From: Oehlia diaphana
Taxonomy: Eukaryota > Glomeromycota > Glomeromycetes > Glomerales > Glomeraceae
Length of the DNA stretch: 23,742 bases
Direction: 5' to 3'
Assembly: GCA_003833135.1 (NCBI GenBank)
Contig: QZLH01000022.1
Coordinates: 85,543 to 109,284, forward strand
In this document: piece by piece, positions 1 to 9,911 of the stretch
Layout of the letters: the number at the start of each line of letters is the position of its first letter
Numbering within the stretch: position 1 is the first letter of the stretch
The notes under the pieces: model-generated
What the model was told of the DNA's origin: nothing
Database searches by the model: none
What the model saw: the letters and a program-made list of their open reading frames with translations, nothing else
Program-made: the position numbers and the translations under genes

Positions 1-333
1 AAAAAAAAAAAAAATTTCCATATAAAAATCTCAAAATTTTTGTGGAAAAATTTTTTTTAAAAAAAAAAAAAAATCCATTTTTTTTTTTTTTTTGATTTTA
101 ACGTTTTAACGAATTTTTTTTTTTAAAAAAATCCTTTTTTCATTTTTTTCGTTATTTTTTTTTTAAAAGTTTTAATTTTTCAAAAACAAAAAAACGAGAT
201 ACGCTTAAAAAAATTTTTTGATTTTTAAAATAATTCGATTCAACAAAAAAATTTCCCACTATTTTTTTTTTTAAAAAATAAAAACAAATTTTTATTTAAC
301 GAAATTTTTATTAAAAATTTTTTGTACAAAAAA

Positions 334-377
<44 letters not shown>
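1..377. repeat. Homopolymer-rich low-complexity region
   Basis: Almost entirely A and T runs, many longer than 10 bases, with no open frame of note. It runs directly into the ATG at 378, so the first candidate gene would have an A-tract as its 5' flank. Run lengths here are likely to be unreliable in the assembly. Confidence 0.8.
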
Positions 378-380
<3 letters not shown>

Positions 381-697
381 GAACCAGCCACTTATTCTGG
401 CAATAACTATCTCGATGCTAATATTTCCTCTCATAACAAACAACCTGATATTTGTCAAGAGAAATTACATGAAGAACACGTACAAAAGGAACAAGAGAAA
501 CTATCAAAAAATGATAATGATGTTACGATAGGAAATATTGGAAATATTAGCAAACAACTCAAACAACAAAAAGATGATTCTACTTTATGCGCAGAAGAGA
601 AGAATTGTATGAAGAACACTTTATGGAGACGTATGGTTCCATCAGTTGGTTGTGTTGGGAAAGGAAACACTCTTGTCTCCCCAAAGACTTTAAAATG
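378..697 (+). CDS. Hypothetical hydrophilic protein, possible first exon
   Basis: An open frame from the ATG at 378 reads 107 codons to a TAA at 699-701. A consensus donor, ATG|GTAAGT, lies at 697/698, just before that stop, so this may be an exon of 320 nt ending in phase 2 rather than a complete gene. The protein is Asn/Gln/Lys/Glu-rich and polar, with a short hydrophobic C-terminal stretch (MVPSVGCVGKG). It has no signal peptide, no membrane segment and no domain I recognise. Joining it to the open frame at 1175 through an AG at 1173-1174 keeps the frame (TG+T, Cys), but a frame match has a one-in-three chance. Two other open frames over 455-793 overlap it and look like shadows. It may be a real short gene, an exon, or a decayed fragment. 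Confidence 0.35.
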
Positions 698-1174
698 GTA
701 AGTTTTGAGAGTTTTAAGGAAGAAGGGAAAAGAAAAGAAATTTTTTTTTTCTCTCACTACTACGGAATAGAGAAGTATGAGTCATCTGTGTGATCAACCT
801 TATTTTAGCCTTTCACCCCAAAAAAATTTTAAGGGGGTTGTGAAAAATAATGTGGCGAAACACACGGAGATAAATTCGAAAAAATAAAATTCAATCTTGT
901 CTTGATATGTTTATATGGTGCCACATATCAAGAAAATCTTACCTGTTACCACGCTCACTTCGTCACGTGATGACCTGTTTACTGATGGACATTTATTTGT
1001 CACTGCATTATATGTTACCAGTACTACCCCGTTTTAAAGTACTATTTCTATTGTGACAGGGTAGTCAATAAATGCGTTGTTAAAAATTGAATTTGAGCGG
1101 CACTCTAATTTTTTTGAATATTTCAATATTCCTCTTTATTAATTTTTGTCATTTTCTTCTATTACTTCTATTAG
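698..1174 (+). other. Putative long intron or intergenic spacer with hairpin
   Basis: If the exons at 378-697 and 1175-1388 belong together, this is a 477-bp GTAAGT...TTAG intron, well above the 60-120 bp of the other introns inferred here. It contains an inverted repeat with 10-bp arms (901-910 and 923-932, 12-nt loop) and a near-palindromic GTCACGTGATGAC at about 965-977. Otherwise it holds no supported gene. Confidence 0.25.
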
Positions 1175-1388
1175 TTCTGTCTATCAAGAAAAAGATATCG
1201 GTTCTGAGAAAAATCCTAAGATCAACCCATCATCTTATATCAACCGTATAGTTCATAAACGCAGAAAACTTCGACAAATAAGGCGTGTCGAAAATAATTC
1301 ATTTTTATATCATATTAGACGTCTGCCGAGACAGAATACGACCGATCCATATGAAGTCCAATTTTTTCATGGTTCCAATTTCTACTGA
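1175..1388 (+). CDS. Small basic protein module, paralogue of 7310-7591 (5' end unresolved)
   Basis: The open frame ends at a TGA at 1386-1388. There is no in-frame ATG: the extended frame begins at a TTG at 1146. A 3' splice site (ATTAG at 1170-1174, after a T/C-rich tract) gives the likely exon start. The product has a basic stretch (HKRRKLRQIRR) and then the C-terminal block RLPRQNTTDPYEVQFFHGS. The protein at 7310-7591 ends with the equivalent RLPVQVTNNPFAHHIFNGS. The codons differ widely (CGT CTG CCG against AGG TTA CCT), so conservation is at the protein level. Both genes also continue with AGATGATT directly after the stop. I recognise no known family. The basic run could serve nucleic-acid binding or nuclear import, but that is inference. 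Confidence 0.5.
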
Positions 1389-3119
1389 AGATGATTCCGT
1401 TCGCTTTCGTTACTTCGCTTTATGGCGTTTATTCAAATAATTTCGAAATCGTTATTCCTAATTTATGAATTTCATTATATGCAAAATCGAATTTTTATGA
1501 CGAATATTTCTCGGAGTTAATGAATTTGCCGATTTTTTCCGTTTTTAAAATTAGTCGTACAACATATAATACTGTATAAATAAATAATATGTATTTTAAA
1601 TAAGCAGGTAAATCTCTCGACATTTCGTTTTTTTTTTAAAGTACTATTTTTTACGTAGCTTATATTTTTTTAAAAATTTCCGTTATTATTTTTTGCGTAC
1701 ACTTATTTTATATAAGAAAATAAATAAATTTTTTTTTATTTTTTTTTTTTATTTTGAAAATTTAAGTACGGTAATTTACTTATTATAATTTAAAAAAAAA
1801 AAATTGTCAAAATTTTATTTTTTTTTCTATTTTTTTTTTTTTTCATTAAAAATTTTTTTATGTTCAAGTATTTTATATATATATATTTGGATTTTTTCAA
1901 AATGATATACTTGTTCAATAATAGAAAATCATTCATGAGCGATCCTTTGAACTTTTTTAATTCTCAAATAAAAATGTGTTACCAATTGTGATCATACGTA
2001 AAATTAGGGGAGGGATGTTCAACGGATAAAATGGCGGATTTTTAATCGACTAAATAGAATGTTTAATGGGGTTCCCTTGTTTTAGTGACCCGTATATTAG
2101 AGGTTACGGTCGATATGAACTGTTTATTATTCACTATTATCGTTATTATCTCCCCAAGTATCTCCTCCTCGTATGAGTCGTATTTCCCAAATATCTCACC
2201 TTAAAAAAAAAAAATTTCTTTCACTAATTGGATACACAGAATTTTCTAATAAATATTTTAGAATCAATCGACATAAACCTTTTTGTGAGCAAATTTTTTC
2301 GGCCGAAGATTTTAAAAAAACTAAATAATATTAAATAATATAAATAATATAATATAAAATAAAATAAAATAAAATATGATAAGGAGTTTCTCGTGCTTTG
2401 ATCAAATATGTCAAAAGGTTGTACCAGTATGTACTAGTGTTGATGCAAAAAAAGTGATTGATATATTTTTGTGTAGTGTCCGTTTATTGTCAAAATGTTG
2501 AATAATGATGACTCGGAGTTGACTCGGTAAAAATCCACAACAATTACATGTCTGTCAAAACACAAAACACATCTATTGATTTACCTGTTAAATATTTATT
2601 TTATGGTTTAAATATTTATACAGCTTACTTTTAATATTCTTTTTTTGTATACTATTAGTAAATATAACAAAAAAAAAAATTTCCATTTCTTTTAAAGTAT
2701 GATTACTATAGGCATACTTCACATTTTCTCCTTTAATTTTTTACAAAGGAAACAATATACACCACTATATAGTAGTACTATAAACTAGTAATGCCTATCA
2801 AAGCGGCTAGTAATAGAATATTCCCAATAGTTGCGTAATTGTGATAACATAGAATCATCGATTATAATAGTGATGTTCACTTATATTAATCTGAAGATCA
2901 TTTTTTATTTTGTTATTATAAATTTACATATTCACTGCAGATTTCTATATAATTGTGATGATATAATTATTTATAAGTTCATTTATAAAAACTAATAATT
3001 ATATTACACATTTACTGTACCATTAAATCACATTAATCATTACCAAAAAAAATTGAATACACATAATGTGCATGTTATTTAAATCAAGCAGATCACTTTA
3101 TTGTATTTTTTCATAATAA
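1389..3119. other. AT-rich non-coding stretch
   Basis: No open frame, splice pattern or RNA gene could be supported on either strand. It holds many homopolymers, an A/T microsatellite (2321-2376) and a somewhat GC-richer patch at about 2005-2185 that has short frames only. Confidence 0.6.
2321..2376. repeat. AAT/AAAT microsatellite
   Basis: The run is built from AAATAAT-type units followed by five AAAAT units. This is simple-sequence DNA, likely variable in length. Confidence 0.7.
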
Positions 3120-3839
3120 TTTAGTACTGTTGCTGAGACTTCTTCTATCGTTGACAGGTTCAATAACTACACTTGTACGCTCATCTTTATTCATGTGAAA
3201 GAACCACATTAAGCAATGTCGACTCTGTCTACTCTGTCTACTCTGTCTCATCTATAGTATTCTGCTCATTTCCATTCTTACATGTGCTCAAAATCATAAG
3301 AACAACTAGCCTTGTTAGGTCCACTCCAAAACTGAGCTTTTTTTCTCCTGTCATGAATGAACCCTGATGTCATGCCTTAATTTTGCTAGCATTCTCGTCA
3401 TCATGCCCGGCATTTACTTCAACAGCTTCACATTCTCGGTCTTAAGCTCAGTAATACGTTACCTATTTCATATTACATGACTTAATAATTAATACAGAAT
3501 CTATTCTCGTGGCCCACTTTCTTTACGTCTTCCTTTAGGTAATTGGGTCGTTACAATTTGTAACACCGATCATAAATTTTTTATTAATAAAAAGTTCGGT
3601 CAGAATCATCTTTCAAAGGCGATCAGTAAATCAGATAATTGCTAATTAAGAAAGCGACAGTAGTACATGTGACGAAATGTTTGAGACGACTCGTCCTGAA
3701 AAATTTTGTCTACCCATTCATCGTGATGTTTTCATAAACATATCTTCCAACTTATTCTTTCTTTTCTTATTTTTTATATTTTGATCTAATGCACTTTCTT
3801 ACTGGACCAGGTTCTGAACAAATTCCATAGCCACCTGAT
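3120..3839 (-). other. Possible decayed coding remnants downstream of the 3840-4991 pseudogene
   Basis: On the minus strand several short peptide-like stretches occur in different frames. They include DEWVDKIFQDESSQTFRHMY (about 3650-3725), LPKGRRKESGPRE (about 3510-3550) and a coil-like LKTENVKLLK near 3420-3450. A stretch VAMEFVQNLV (about 3800-3835) is bounded by an upstream CAG and a downstream GTAAG and could be a small exon. None is long and stops separate them. They could be the degraded 3' part of the same gene or unrelated debris. The plus-strand 64-codon frame here lacks an ATG and is not a gene. Confidence 0.25.
3218..3253. repeat. 9-bp tandem repeat, four units
   Basis: Four consecutive 9-bp units: GTCGACTCT, GTCTACTCT twice, and GTCTCATCT. 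Because the period is a multiple of three, the minus strand reads Arg-Val-Asp repeats in one frame, which fits an origin in a coding minisatellite. Confidence 0.75.
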
Positions 3840-4991
3840 GTTAATTTTTTAAATAAAGTATTAGTTAGTTACTATTTAATAATTATAGTTTCATAATTCA
3901 TATCATTGTTTGCAAATTCTTCTAAGAGGCTAAAGAATCTATTTAACGCTATTACAAATTGGTTAAAGGCTTCTAATGCTTCAGGTGTCCTTTTGCTGAT
4001 GTAAATAAGCCCTTAAGAGCCTTGATTACGTCCGATATTTCTTCATAATTTCTTTTGATAATACAGAGTGATTGCATGCAATCATCCATTAAATGGAGTT
4101 GAGCTTTTTCAACGATTTGTCGAACAACATTCTATAATTTTTTCACGATCGCCTTGCAGCTTTGGTCTAGATACTTTCTAGGATAAGAAAATCATTTTTA
4201 TCGATTGATTGTTGTTTGCTGTTAGTCGCTGATATGTCTACATAGTCTATACAATGAAGTAATTTTTTCATCTAGGATATTCAATTGTGTAATTGAATTT
4301 TTCGGTTCTTAAGTAACGTTCATATTACGTGATCCTGATAAAGGTACACGGTTATTATGATCATCACGGTCAATGAGAGATGTAAAGATTCCATCAACAT
4401 ATTTTCTTAATAGTTTGCTCTGAGAGTTTAGTTTGCCAAATTCTTTTTCGTTTGGCTCCCAAAAACATTCTGGTATGCTAGCTAAAGTCACGATCATGAT
4501 TATCCATTGACATTCTGAAATATTCTTTAAACCCAGTGTGATATCAAACTGACGCCTGAATACCCTAACATATGGAAAAACTCAATCTCAACGGTAACCT
4601 TGAATTCTATGAAAGATTCTGATGCAAAATCAATACCAGAATTGTACAAACTATGAGAATCATCAGGATCAAAAGTTAATTAAACGTTAGCATGCCACTA
4701 CTTGTAGAATCTCGGTTGATTTTCTGAAAAGCAAACAAGAAATCCATACCCTAAGATTTGGTACGTATTTGAAGGTGGTATTAGATAGAAGTTACAGTTG
4801 CAGCAATAGAAGAAGAGACCATGGAGTTTATTTTCAAAGTTGAATGAATTGTGATCACACTTTTCCTCAAATGAGCTGATAGAATACGTGAAATGAAATC
4901 ATTTCCGCATCCATTAGTTGATTGATTTCACAGATTTTAGTAATTAACACATATCGCATTATCTGGTTTTTTTTTGAACTTGATCAGCCAT
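3840..4991 (-). pseudogene. Decayed gene of unknown family, helix-rich
   Basis: Read on the minus strand, long peptide-like stretches follow each other in the same direction but in changing frames. They start with MADQVQKK at 4991, then KICEINQLMDAE, DFISRILSAHLRKSVITIHS, FDPDDSHSLYNSGIDFASES, ITLGLKNISECQW, and a 62-codon frame (4497-4309) containing PECFWEPNEKEFGKLNSQSK. After a TAA, NILDEKITSLYRLCRHISD continues. Later come VEKAQLHLMDDCMQSLCI and, one frame over, ALEAFNQFVIALNRFFSLLE near 3930-3975. At least two in-frame stops and two frameshifts break it. The composition suggests a mostly helical protein. I do not recognise the family, so no function is assigned. An unresolved intron structure could explain some of the breaks, but not the stop inside the 4497-4200 stretch. 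Confidence 0.5.
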
Positions 4992-5952
4992 ACTGGATAA
5001 TATGTAACCACGTCTAATTGCTTTCACGATGTGTCTATGTAATACATTTTGATCCGCTAATATAATAAATTAAAAATTTGTTTTTATTAATATTATTATT
5101 AAATAATTGCCAAAAATCTACGTGGTATTGATAGCCTAATTAAACACACTTCACAATTGAGCTAAACAAGATGTTTTTTTCATAAAAGATGGTTCGAAAG
5201 AAAAATCTTTTGTGACTTCTTAAAAAATCACAGATACCATAAATTAAACGCTTCTCAAGCAGGTTTCTCTATCTCTATATTGTTTGAAATAAGTAACGAA
5301 AAATTCACCTGCGTATACATACATTATAAACGTTATCATACTATTTTCTTACGCTTTGCTTGATAATGTTTCGTAGTTGACATTATTATTTTTTTTTTTC
5401 CGTTGAGATTGTTGCGAGATTGTTGTGGTTAAAATGGTAAAAGAAGTTCGGACAATTTTTAGGATAGTTGTATAGTTTAGGAAGGTTTTGAGTTCTTTGT
5501 GCACTTTACACTTCAAAAATACTGTGCAAAAAAATATTTGTTAAATAAAAAAAAGAGGAAATTTAATAAAAAAATTTCCCATGACTATTGTTTAGAACAA
5601 TATTTTAGAGGTATTTAAATAACCGTTTACCTGTTATAATCATCACTGCCCCAAAGTGACTGCTAATGGGAAATTTTTCTCCGCGTGTATTTTATACTAA
5701 TCTATTCGTGGTATAACTTAATATAACCTCTTACAGTCTTACCCAGATTAGTCTTATTATAAATATACCTTATTTTATTTTATTACTATTTTAGAAAAAA
5801 TTTAGAAATAAAAAAAAAAAGATCATTTAAATAAAAAGTTTATTAAAAGATCTTAATTTATTTTAATATGAAACAAAATTCAAGTAACTCCAATTTATAT
5901 CTTATTACAGGAAAAAAAAAAAAAATCTTTTCTCACTTTAGTTACCTTTTTT
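4992..5952. other. AT-rich non-coding stretch
   Basis: Only short frames are present (for example a 13-codon frame from the ATG near 5435). I see no splice-bounded exon, RNA gene or repeat of note. Confidence 0.55.
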
Positions 5953-6107
5953 TTAAAAATAGTAGCTTCGGAGTTGTAATTCCTTGACCATGTAATTCTT
6001 TCCCTTTTTCATCTCTCGAATGAAAAAAATTACAAATGTAACTGGTAACACCATCAAAATAAATATTAGAATGATACACAGATTTGGAGTCGAAACATCA
6101 AAGTTAC
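5953..6107 (-). CDS. Possible terminal exon encoding a membrane anchor
   Basis: On the minus strand an AG at 6109-6108 is followed by 51 open codons to a TAA at 5953-5955. The first in-frame ATG is at 6054, which alone would give a 33-aa peptide. The encoded segment starts with NFDVSTPN. It continues with a strongly hydrophobic run of about 20 residues (LCIILIFILMVLPVTFVIFF), then a basic tail (REMKKGKNYMVKELQLRS). That is the usual look of a single membrane helix with a short cytosolic tail. The upstream exons could not be found with confidence: a candidate donor at about 6467 (GAAAG|GTATGAG) does not match in phase. It may be the last exon of a type I membrane protein, or a chance frame. 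Confidence 0.25.
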
Positions 6108-7309
6108 CTCAATCGCGCGAAAAAACAATATTATAGATAACAATTAATATAATTCATATGGTATTAAAATATCTCACTTTCAAAAAGAACAAAGAATAGC
6201 ACGTTAAAAAAGATTTGTCATTATTGGTTAGTTGCATACATCAGTGGTCATATGTAGCAGTTAGGCGTTTTAAAAGATATCGAAAATACTATTTTCTCAA
6301 AGATACTCTTAAAAAAAAAAAAATATCTACAAGAATTGAAGATTTTTTAGGAAGTTTCTCGTGTTATTCTATTTAAAAGTAAATCGTCTATTTTTAAATT
6401 GAAATATTTTCAAAAAATTTCTAATAAACTCATTTGGATTAGAACTATTGGAACACCACTACTCATACCTTTCCTTTATTGTTAAAATCTGGGCTGTATT
6501 ATTGTTGTGATACAAATGCTTTTGTCATGCATGATTTTACGTTTTTGTTTGTGACTTGAATAAATTTTTTCGAAATACCTTGTAAATAAAATAATAATAA
6601 AAAAAAATCTTTGGTTAATCTAGGAACTTTCTTTATGACTAGAAAAAATTCTTTTTATAAAGTCAATCGTTCAATTATACAAGTTACAAGATTCGGTATA
6701 GGAATTATACTTTTGTGAGAAATCCATTAAATTTAATGTGTGGCTGCTTTACGGAACTTTTCCCGAAAATATAAAATATCACCGTTATGGAAAATTACGC
6801 TAAGACATTCTCGCTAATAATTACATCATGTGTGATGTAGGGAAAATTAGGAACGGGGGATAAAAAGAATAAAAAGGAAATGAAAAGATCGAATACATTG
6901 TGAGATTAATTCTGATTGTATAAGAACTTTCCCGCTATTTTCATATTAGGAATAATTTGTGATTATCTTTTTTTCTTGGTACGTTTCAAAATTATTATTG
7001 TTTAAATCTTTCAAATCTTTATTAATAATTATATAATAAACGGGTGATGATGTGATGATATAATAATAACAAAATTAGATAAAAAAAAAAATTATACATT
7101 TATATTTTATACCCTTAGAATTTAATTAATTCGGAAAAAAAAAATTCGCTATAAAATACCCTTTATTTCTGATTTTTTTTCTCTCTCTTTAATTCTACTT
7201 ATCCAAATTATATTTTCTACTATTTTCATTATAATAGTAGTTTTAAATTAGAAGATCTTCTATATAAAATTATTTAGAGATCAACTTATTTATTTAATTA
7301 ATACTTTTT
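6108..7309. other. AT-rich non-coding stretch
   Basis: No gene can be supported. On the minus strand a few peptide-like pieces occur near 6460-6560 and 6690-6740, without consistent frame or splice sites. The final 100 bases before 7310 are the presumed promoter and leader of the small gene there, but I see no clear core element. Confidence 0.5.
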
Positions 7310-7591
7310 ATGATGGACCACCGGGACCACGATTTGACCAAACTTAATGAAATTAATAATGATAATACAAAAACTACATCCAACACATTCGAAGAGTCCC
7401 TCTCTGTAGTTAATACTACTTCAGCTCAATCTTACGTGTCACATTATTCTCATATTATTCTCAGACGTAGAAATAAACGATTACTAAGAAAAAGAACATC
7501 TGCATTATTTCCGTTTGGAAGGTTACCTGTGCAAGTTACAAATAATCCATTCGCGCATCATATTTTTAACGGCTCACGTAATTTTAACTAA
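7310..7591 (+). CDS. Small basic protein, 93 aa, paralogue of 1175-1388
   Basis: This is a complete single-exon frame from an ATG at 7310 (a Met-Met start; the second ATG follows at once) to a TAA at 7589-7591. The N-terminal 40 residues are polar and Asn/Thr/Ser-rich, probably disordered. Next comes a basic segment, SHIILRRRNKRLLRKRTS. The C-terminal block RLPVQVTNNPFAHHIFNGS aligns without gaps to the block at the end of the 1175-1388 product. Shared positions are RLP, Q, T, P, an aromatic (F/Y), F, GS and a final NF. The alignment extends back about 30 residues to a shared SY with one gap. There is no signal peptide or membrane segment. The family is unknown to me. The arginine-rich stretch suggests nucleic-acid or nuclear interaction, as inference only. 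Confidence 0.55.
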   Translation: MMDHRDHDLTKLNEINNDNTKTTSNTFEESLSVVNTTSAQSYVSHYSHIILRRRNKRLLRKRTSALFPFGRLPVQVTNNPFAHHIFNGSRNFN

Positions 7592-8668
7592 AGATGATTA
7601 TAATATTCGACATTTTTTAATATCCCTTTCAATATTCCTTATCGTGAAGTATTACGTAAATTCTTCAAATTAAGTATCACGCAAATCTGTTTATGTCAAT
7701 CATTGGCAAAATTTTAATCGATTTTAAATAAATAAGTAAAAATTGGAAGGTGTGACGCATTGTGATAAACATACATCTTATTCATTACCCTATAATATTA
7801 GTGTTTGTTGTATTACCATTCATCATTAATGCACCTCATTTTTCAATGAAATTTTTTTTTTTTTTACTTTACTCTTTTCAATTCCCTCCGTTTAAAATAC
7901 GTTTCAAATTTCTCTATTTGGTTTTTGGCGAAAAAATAAAATAAATAAAAAAATAAAAATTTTCCGCAATTTTTACTAAGCCCATAACCTTTTTTGTACA
8001 AATTAATATGTTCGCAATAAGGAGTCATTTCATTTATCACTAATTAGAAATTTCTATAGATGATGAAACAGTAAGAAAGATTTTCATTTCTTGTGAGAGA
8101 GAAAGTATAAAGAGAAATAAATAAATGTCACACTTATTTTCATACACATATTCTTTTCATATAAAGGTCGCCCCATAATCTTTTTTTATCCTAAATTTTT
8201 TAGGTTGTGACAAAGTTAGTTTCGCGCTTTTTTTATTTTTAACTTAATGTTCTTCCTTTTAAAAGTTTAAAATAGCATCAAAATCGGTCAAAATGAAAAA
8301 AAAATAGAACCTTGTGTTACGATAAATTTTTCGCCGAATATTTGCTGTAAAAATCGCTTGGCCTAATGCAACACGCAGATCTTATTATAATATAAATCTT
8401 AAAATGTATGAGAGGATAAAATAAAGGGCGTGCCACGACTGACACGTGTGACAATTTTCTAAACACGCGCATTTAAGATTACAAATTAAAGATTAAGCTA
8501 TATACTGTATACTGTAATTTAATTTATAAACTAAAATTATAATTTAATTTATTGAACCTAAAAAAAAAAAAAATTTAATAATGAGATCTGCTCTCATAAA
8601 TAAATGAACCTCTTGGCGTAATACAAAGTAAATATTTTTAATTTCCTATTCCCCCAATTTTTGAATGC
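7592..8668. other. AT-rich non-coding stretch with possible repeat-derived segment
   Basis: There is no supported gene: the 60-codon frame at 7762-7944 begins with GTG and is a low-complexity shadow. The segment at about 8165-8380 has a different texture (a GGTCGCCCCATAA-like start, moderately complex sequence) that resembles a decayed interspersed repeat. No partner copy or terminal repeat is present in the window, so this remains a suspicion. Confidence 0.4.
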
Positions 8669-8941
8669 ATGGTTACAACGGTTATACTTTTCTCTTTTGA
8701 ACATTTTTTTCCTTACAATTTTATTAGGATTTTTTTTTTATCTGAAGAAACACAAAAAAAAAAAAATAACAAAATTTTCGATTCAATTTTAAATAAATAT
8801 TCTTTGATTAATAAATTTATATTGAGAGAAAAAAAAAACCAACAAATTGAGATACATTTAACAAGTGCTTTCGAAACAGACGATAAATGGGTAAAAATAT
8901 TACTGATAAGTGATGAAGTCATTAGAGACAAAAAAGATTAA
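8669..8941 (+). CDS. Hypothetical ORF, 90 aa, doubtful
   Basis: The frame runs from an ATG at 8669 to a TAA. The first 25 residues are Phe-rich and hydrophobic and come from a T-rich stretch. The rest is charged and helix-like (for example SAFETDDKWVKILLISDEV). A long T run and an A13 run lie inside the frame, so its continuity depends on exact homopolymer counts. No domain was recognised, there is no paralogue in the window, and the opposite-strand frame at 8713-8931 is its mirror. The second half (about 8780-8941) could be an exon. Treat as weak. Confidence 0.2.
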   Translation: MVTTVILFSFEHFFPYNFIRIFFLSEETQKKKNNKIFDSILNKYSLINKFILREKKNQQIEIHLTSAFETDDKWVKILLISDEVIRDKKD

Positions 8942-9461
8942 GATTTTATCCCGAGATGCAATACAGTAAATAAGGTCGTACACAGTATATCGTGCAGCCG
9001 GTGCAGGTGATGCTAGACTGTTAATATTACAGATAGGCCAGTCCAATTAAAATGGTTGACATGTGAAGTTAAAAAGATGATTGCTTGAACAAAGATTTCA
9101 TTCAATTTACGGAGGAAATGAAAATCTATATCTTTCTAGCATGTTCTAATGCAGATCACACAAGCCACAAAACGATAATGATTATGGTTACACGAATTAT
9201 ATCATGGCTATTTTTCGTGTCCGTAATATTTCAATAACGATTTTTTTCGTTCCTTAGACAAATCGTGTATAGCACGTGTATAGCATTTTGTATTATAACA
9301 AAGCTAACAAAACATTAAAATGTGCGAAGTGGCCTCAACAGTTTCACTAAATAACCTGTATAACGTGTAGATTGCTCGAGTGTTTTAAGACGTTACTGAC
9401 AAAAAAACCGAATACAGAAGAAAAAAATAATAGTAGTTTCGTCATATGTAGAACATAATAA

Positions 9462-9911
9462 TCATACTCGAAGTATTTCAAGAAGAAAATAGTAATAGAT
9501 GAAAATATATTGCACATAAAATAATACGAGTATGATATCTACAACAGAGAATATAAATATACTTTTGTTCTCAAATAAAAGTTCTACAAAATGGTAATGA
9601 AAAACGAGGGGGGATAGTAGTAAAAAAAATATAGATGATGGGATGTGTGTAATATTTTTCATTTCTTTGTAACGTTTTTTGAAAGTGATCGAGTACGAGA
9701 AGCATATAATGTCGAAAATGGGGGATACAATCAAAATATAATTATTCGACCAAGAATAAGTTACGTGATTGTTTGGATCTAAATTTTTGATGTGATGTAC
9801 ATTTAGATAACAGTAATAGTTATGCCATGTAACTCCTAGGAATCCTTGAAACGTTTTTTTTGAATTATGGAGAATGGGGAAAGTAATTAATAATTCGATC
9901 ACATATATCAA
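9462..9911 (-). CDS. Hypothetical hydrophobic ORF, 149 aa, doubtful
   Basis: This is the longest frame in its neighbourhood, from an ATG at 9911 to a stop at 9462. The product is rich in Ile, Phe and Tyr and has about three hydrophobic stretches (around residues 57-75, 91-112 and 116-145), as a small membrane protein would. However, the minus strand is pyrimidine-rich here, which lowers stop-codon frequency and yields hydrophobic translations by chance. There is no homology I can name, no splice support and no paralogue. It is listed because its length is unusual for such AT-rich DNA. Confidence 0.18.
   Translation of the reverse strand: MIYVIELLITFPILHNSKKTFQGFLGVTWHNYYCYLNVHHIKNLDPNNHVTYSWSNNYILIVSPIFDIICFSYSITFKKRYKEMKNITHIPSSIFFLLLSPLVFHYHFVELLFENKSIFIFSVVDIILVLFYVQYIFIYYYFLLEILRV

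Noticed and set aside
455..793. Two overlapping frames (minus 455-757, plus 587-793)
   Set aside because: Both overlap the better-placed frame from 378 and show composition typical of shadow frames.
2005..2185. Possible small gene in a GC-richer patch
   Set aside because: Every frame has stops within a few codons (for example ATG GCG GAT TTT TAA) and no splice sites rescue it.
3173..3367. 64-codon plus-strand frame
   Set aside because: It starts with TTG, includes the 9-bp repeat, and lies opposite possible minus-strand coding remnants.
7762..7944. 60-codon plus-strand frame
   Set aside because: GTG start, Phe-rich translation of a T-rich stretch, no splice or family support.
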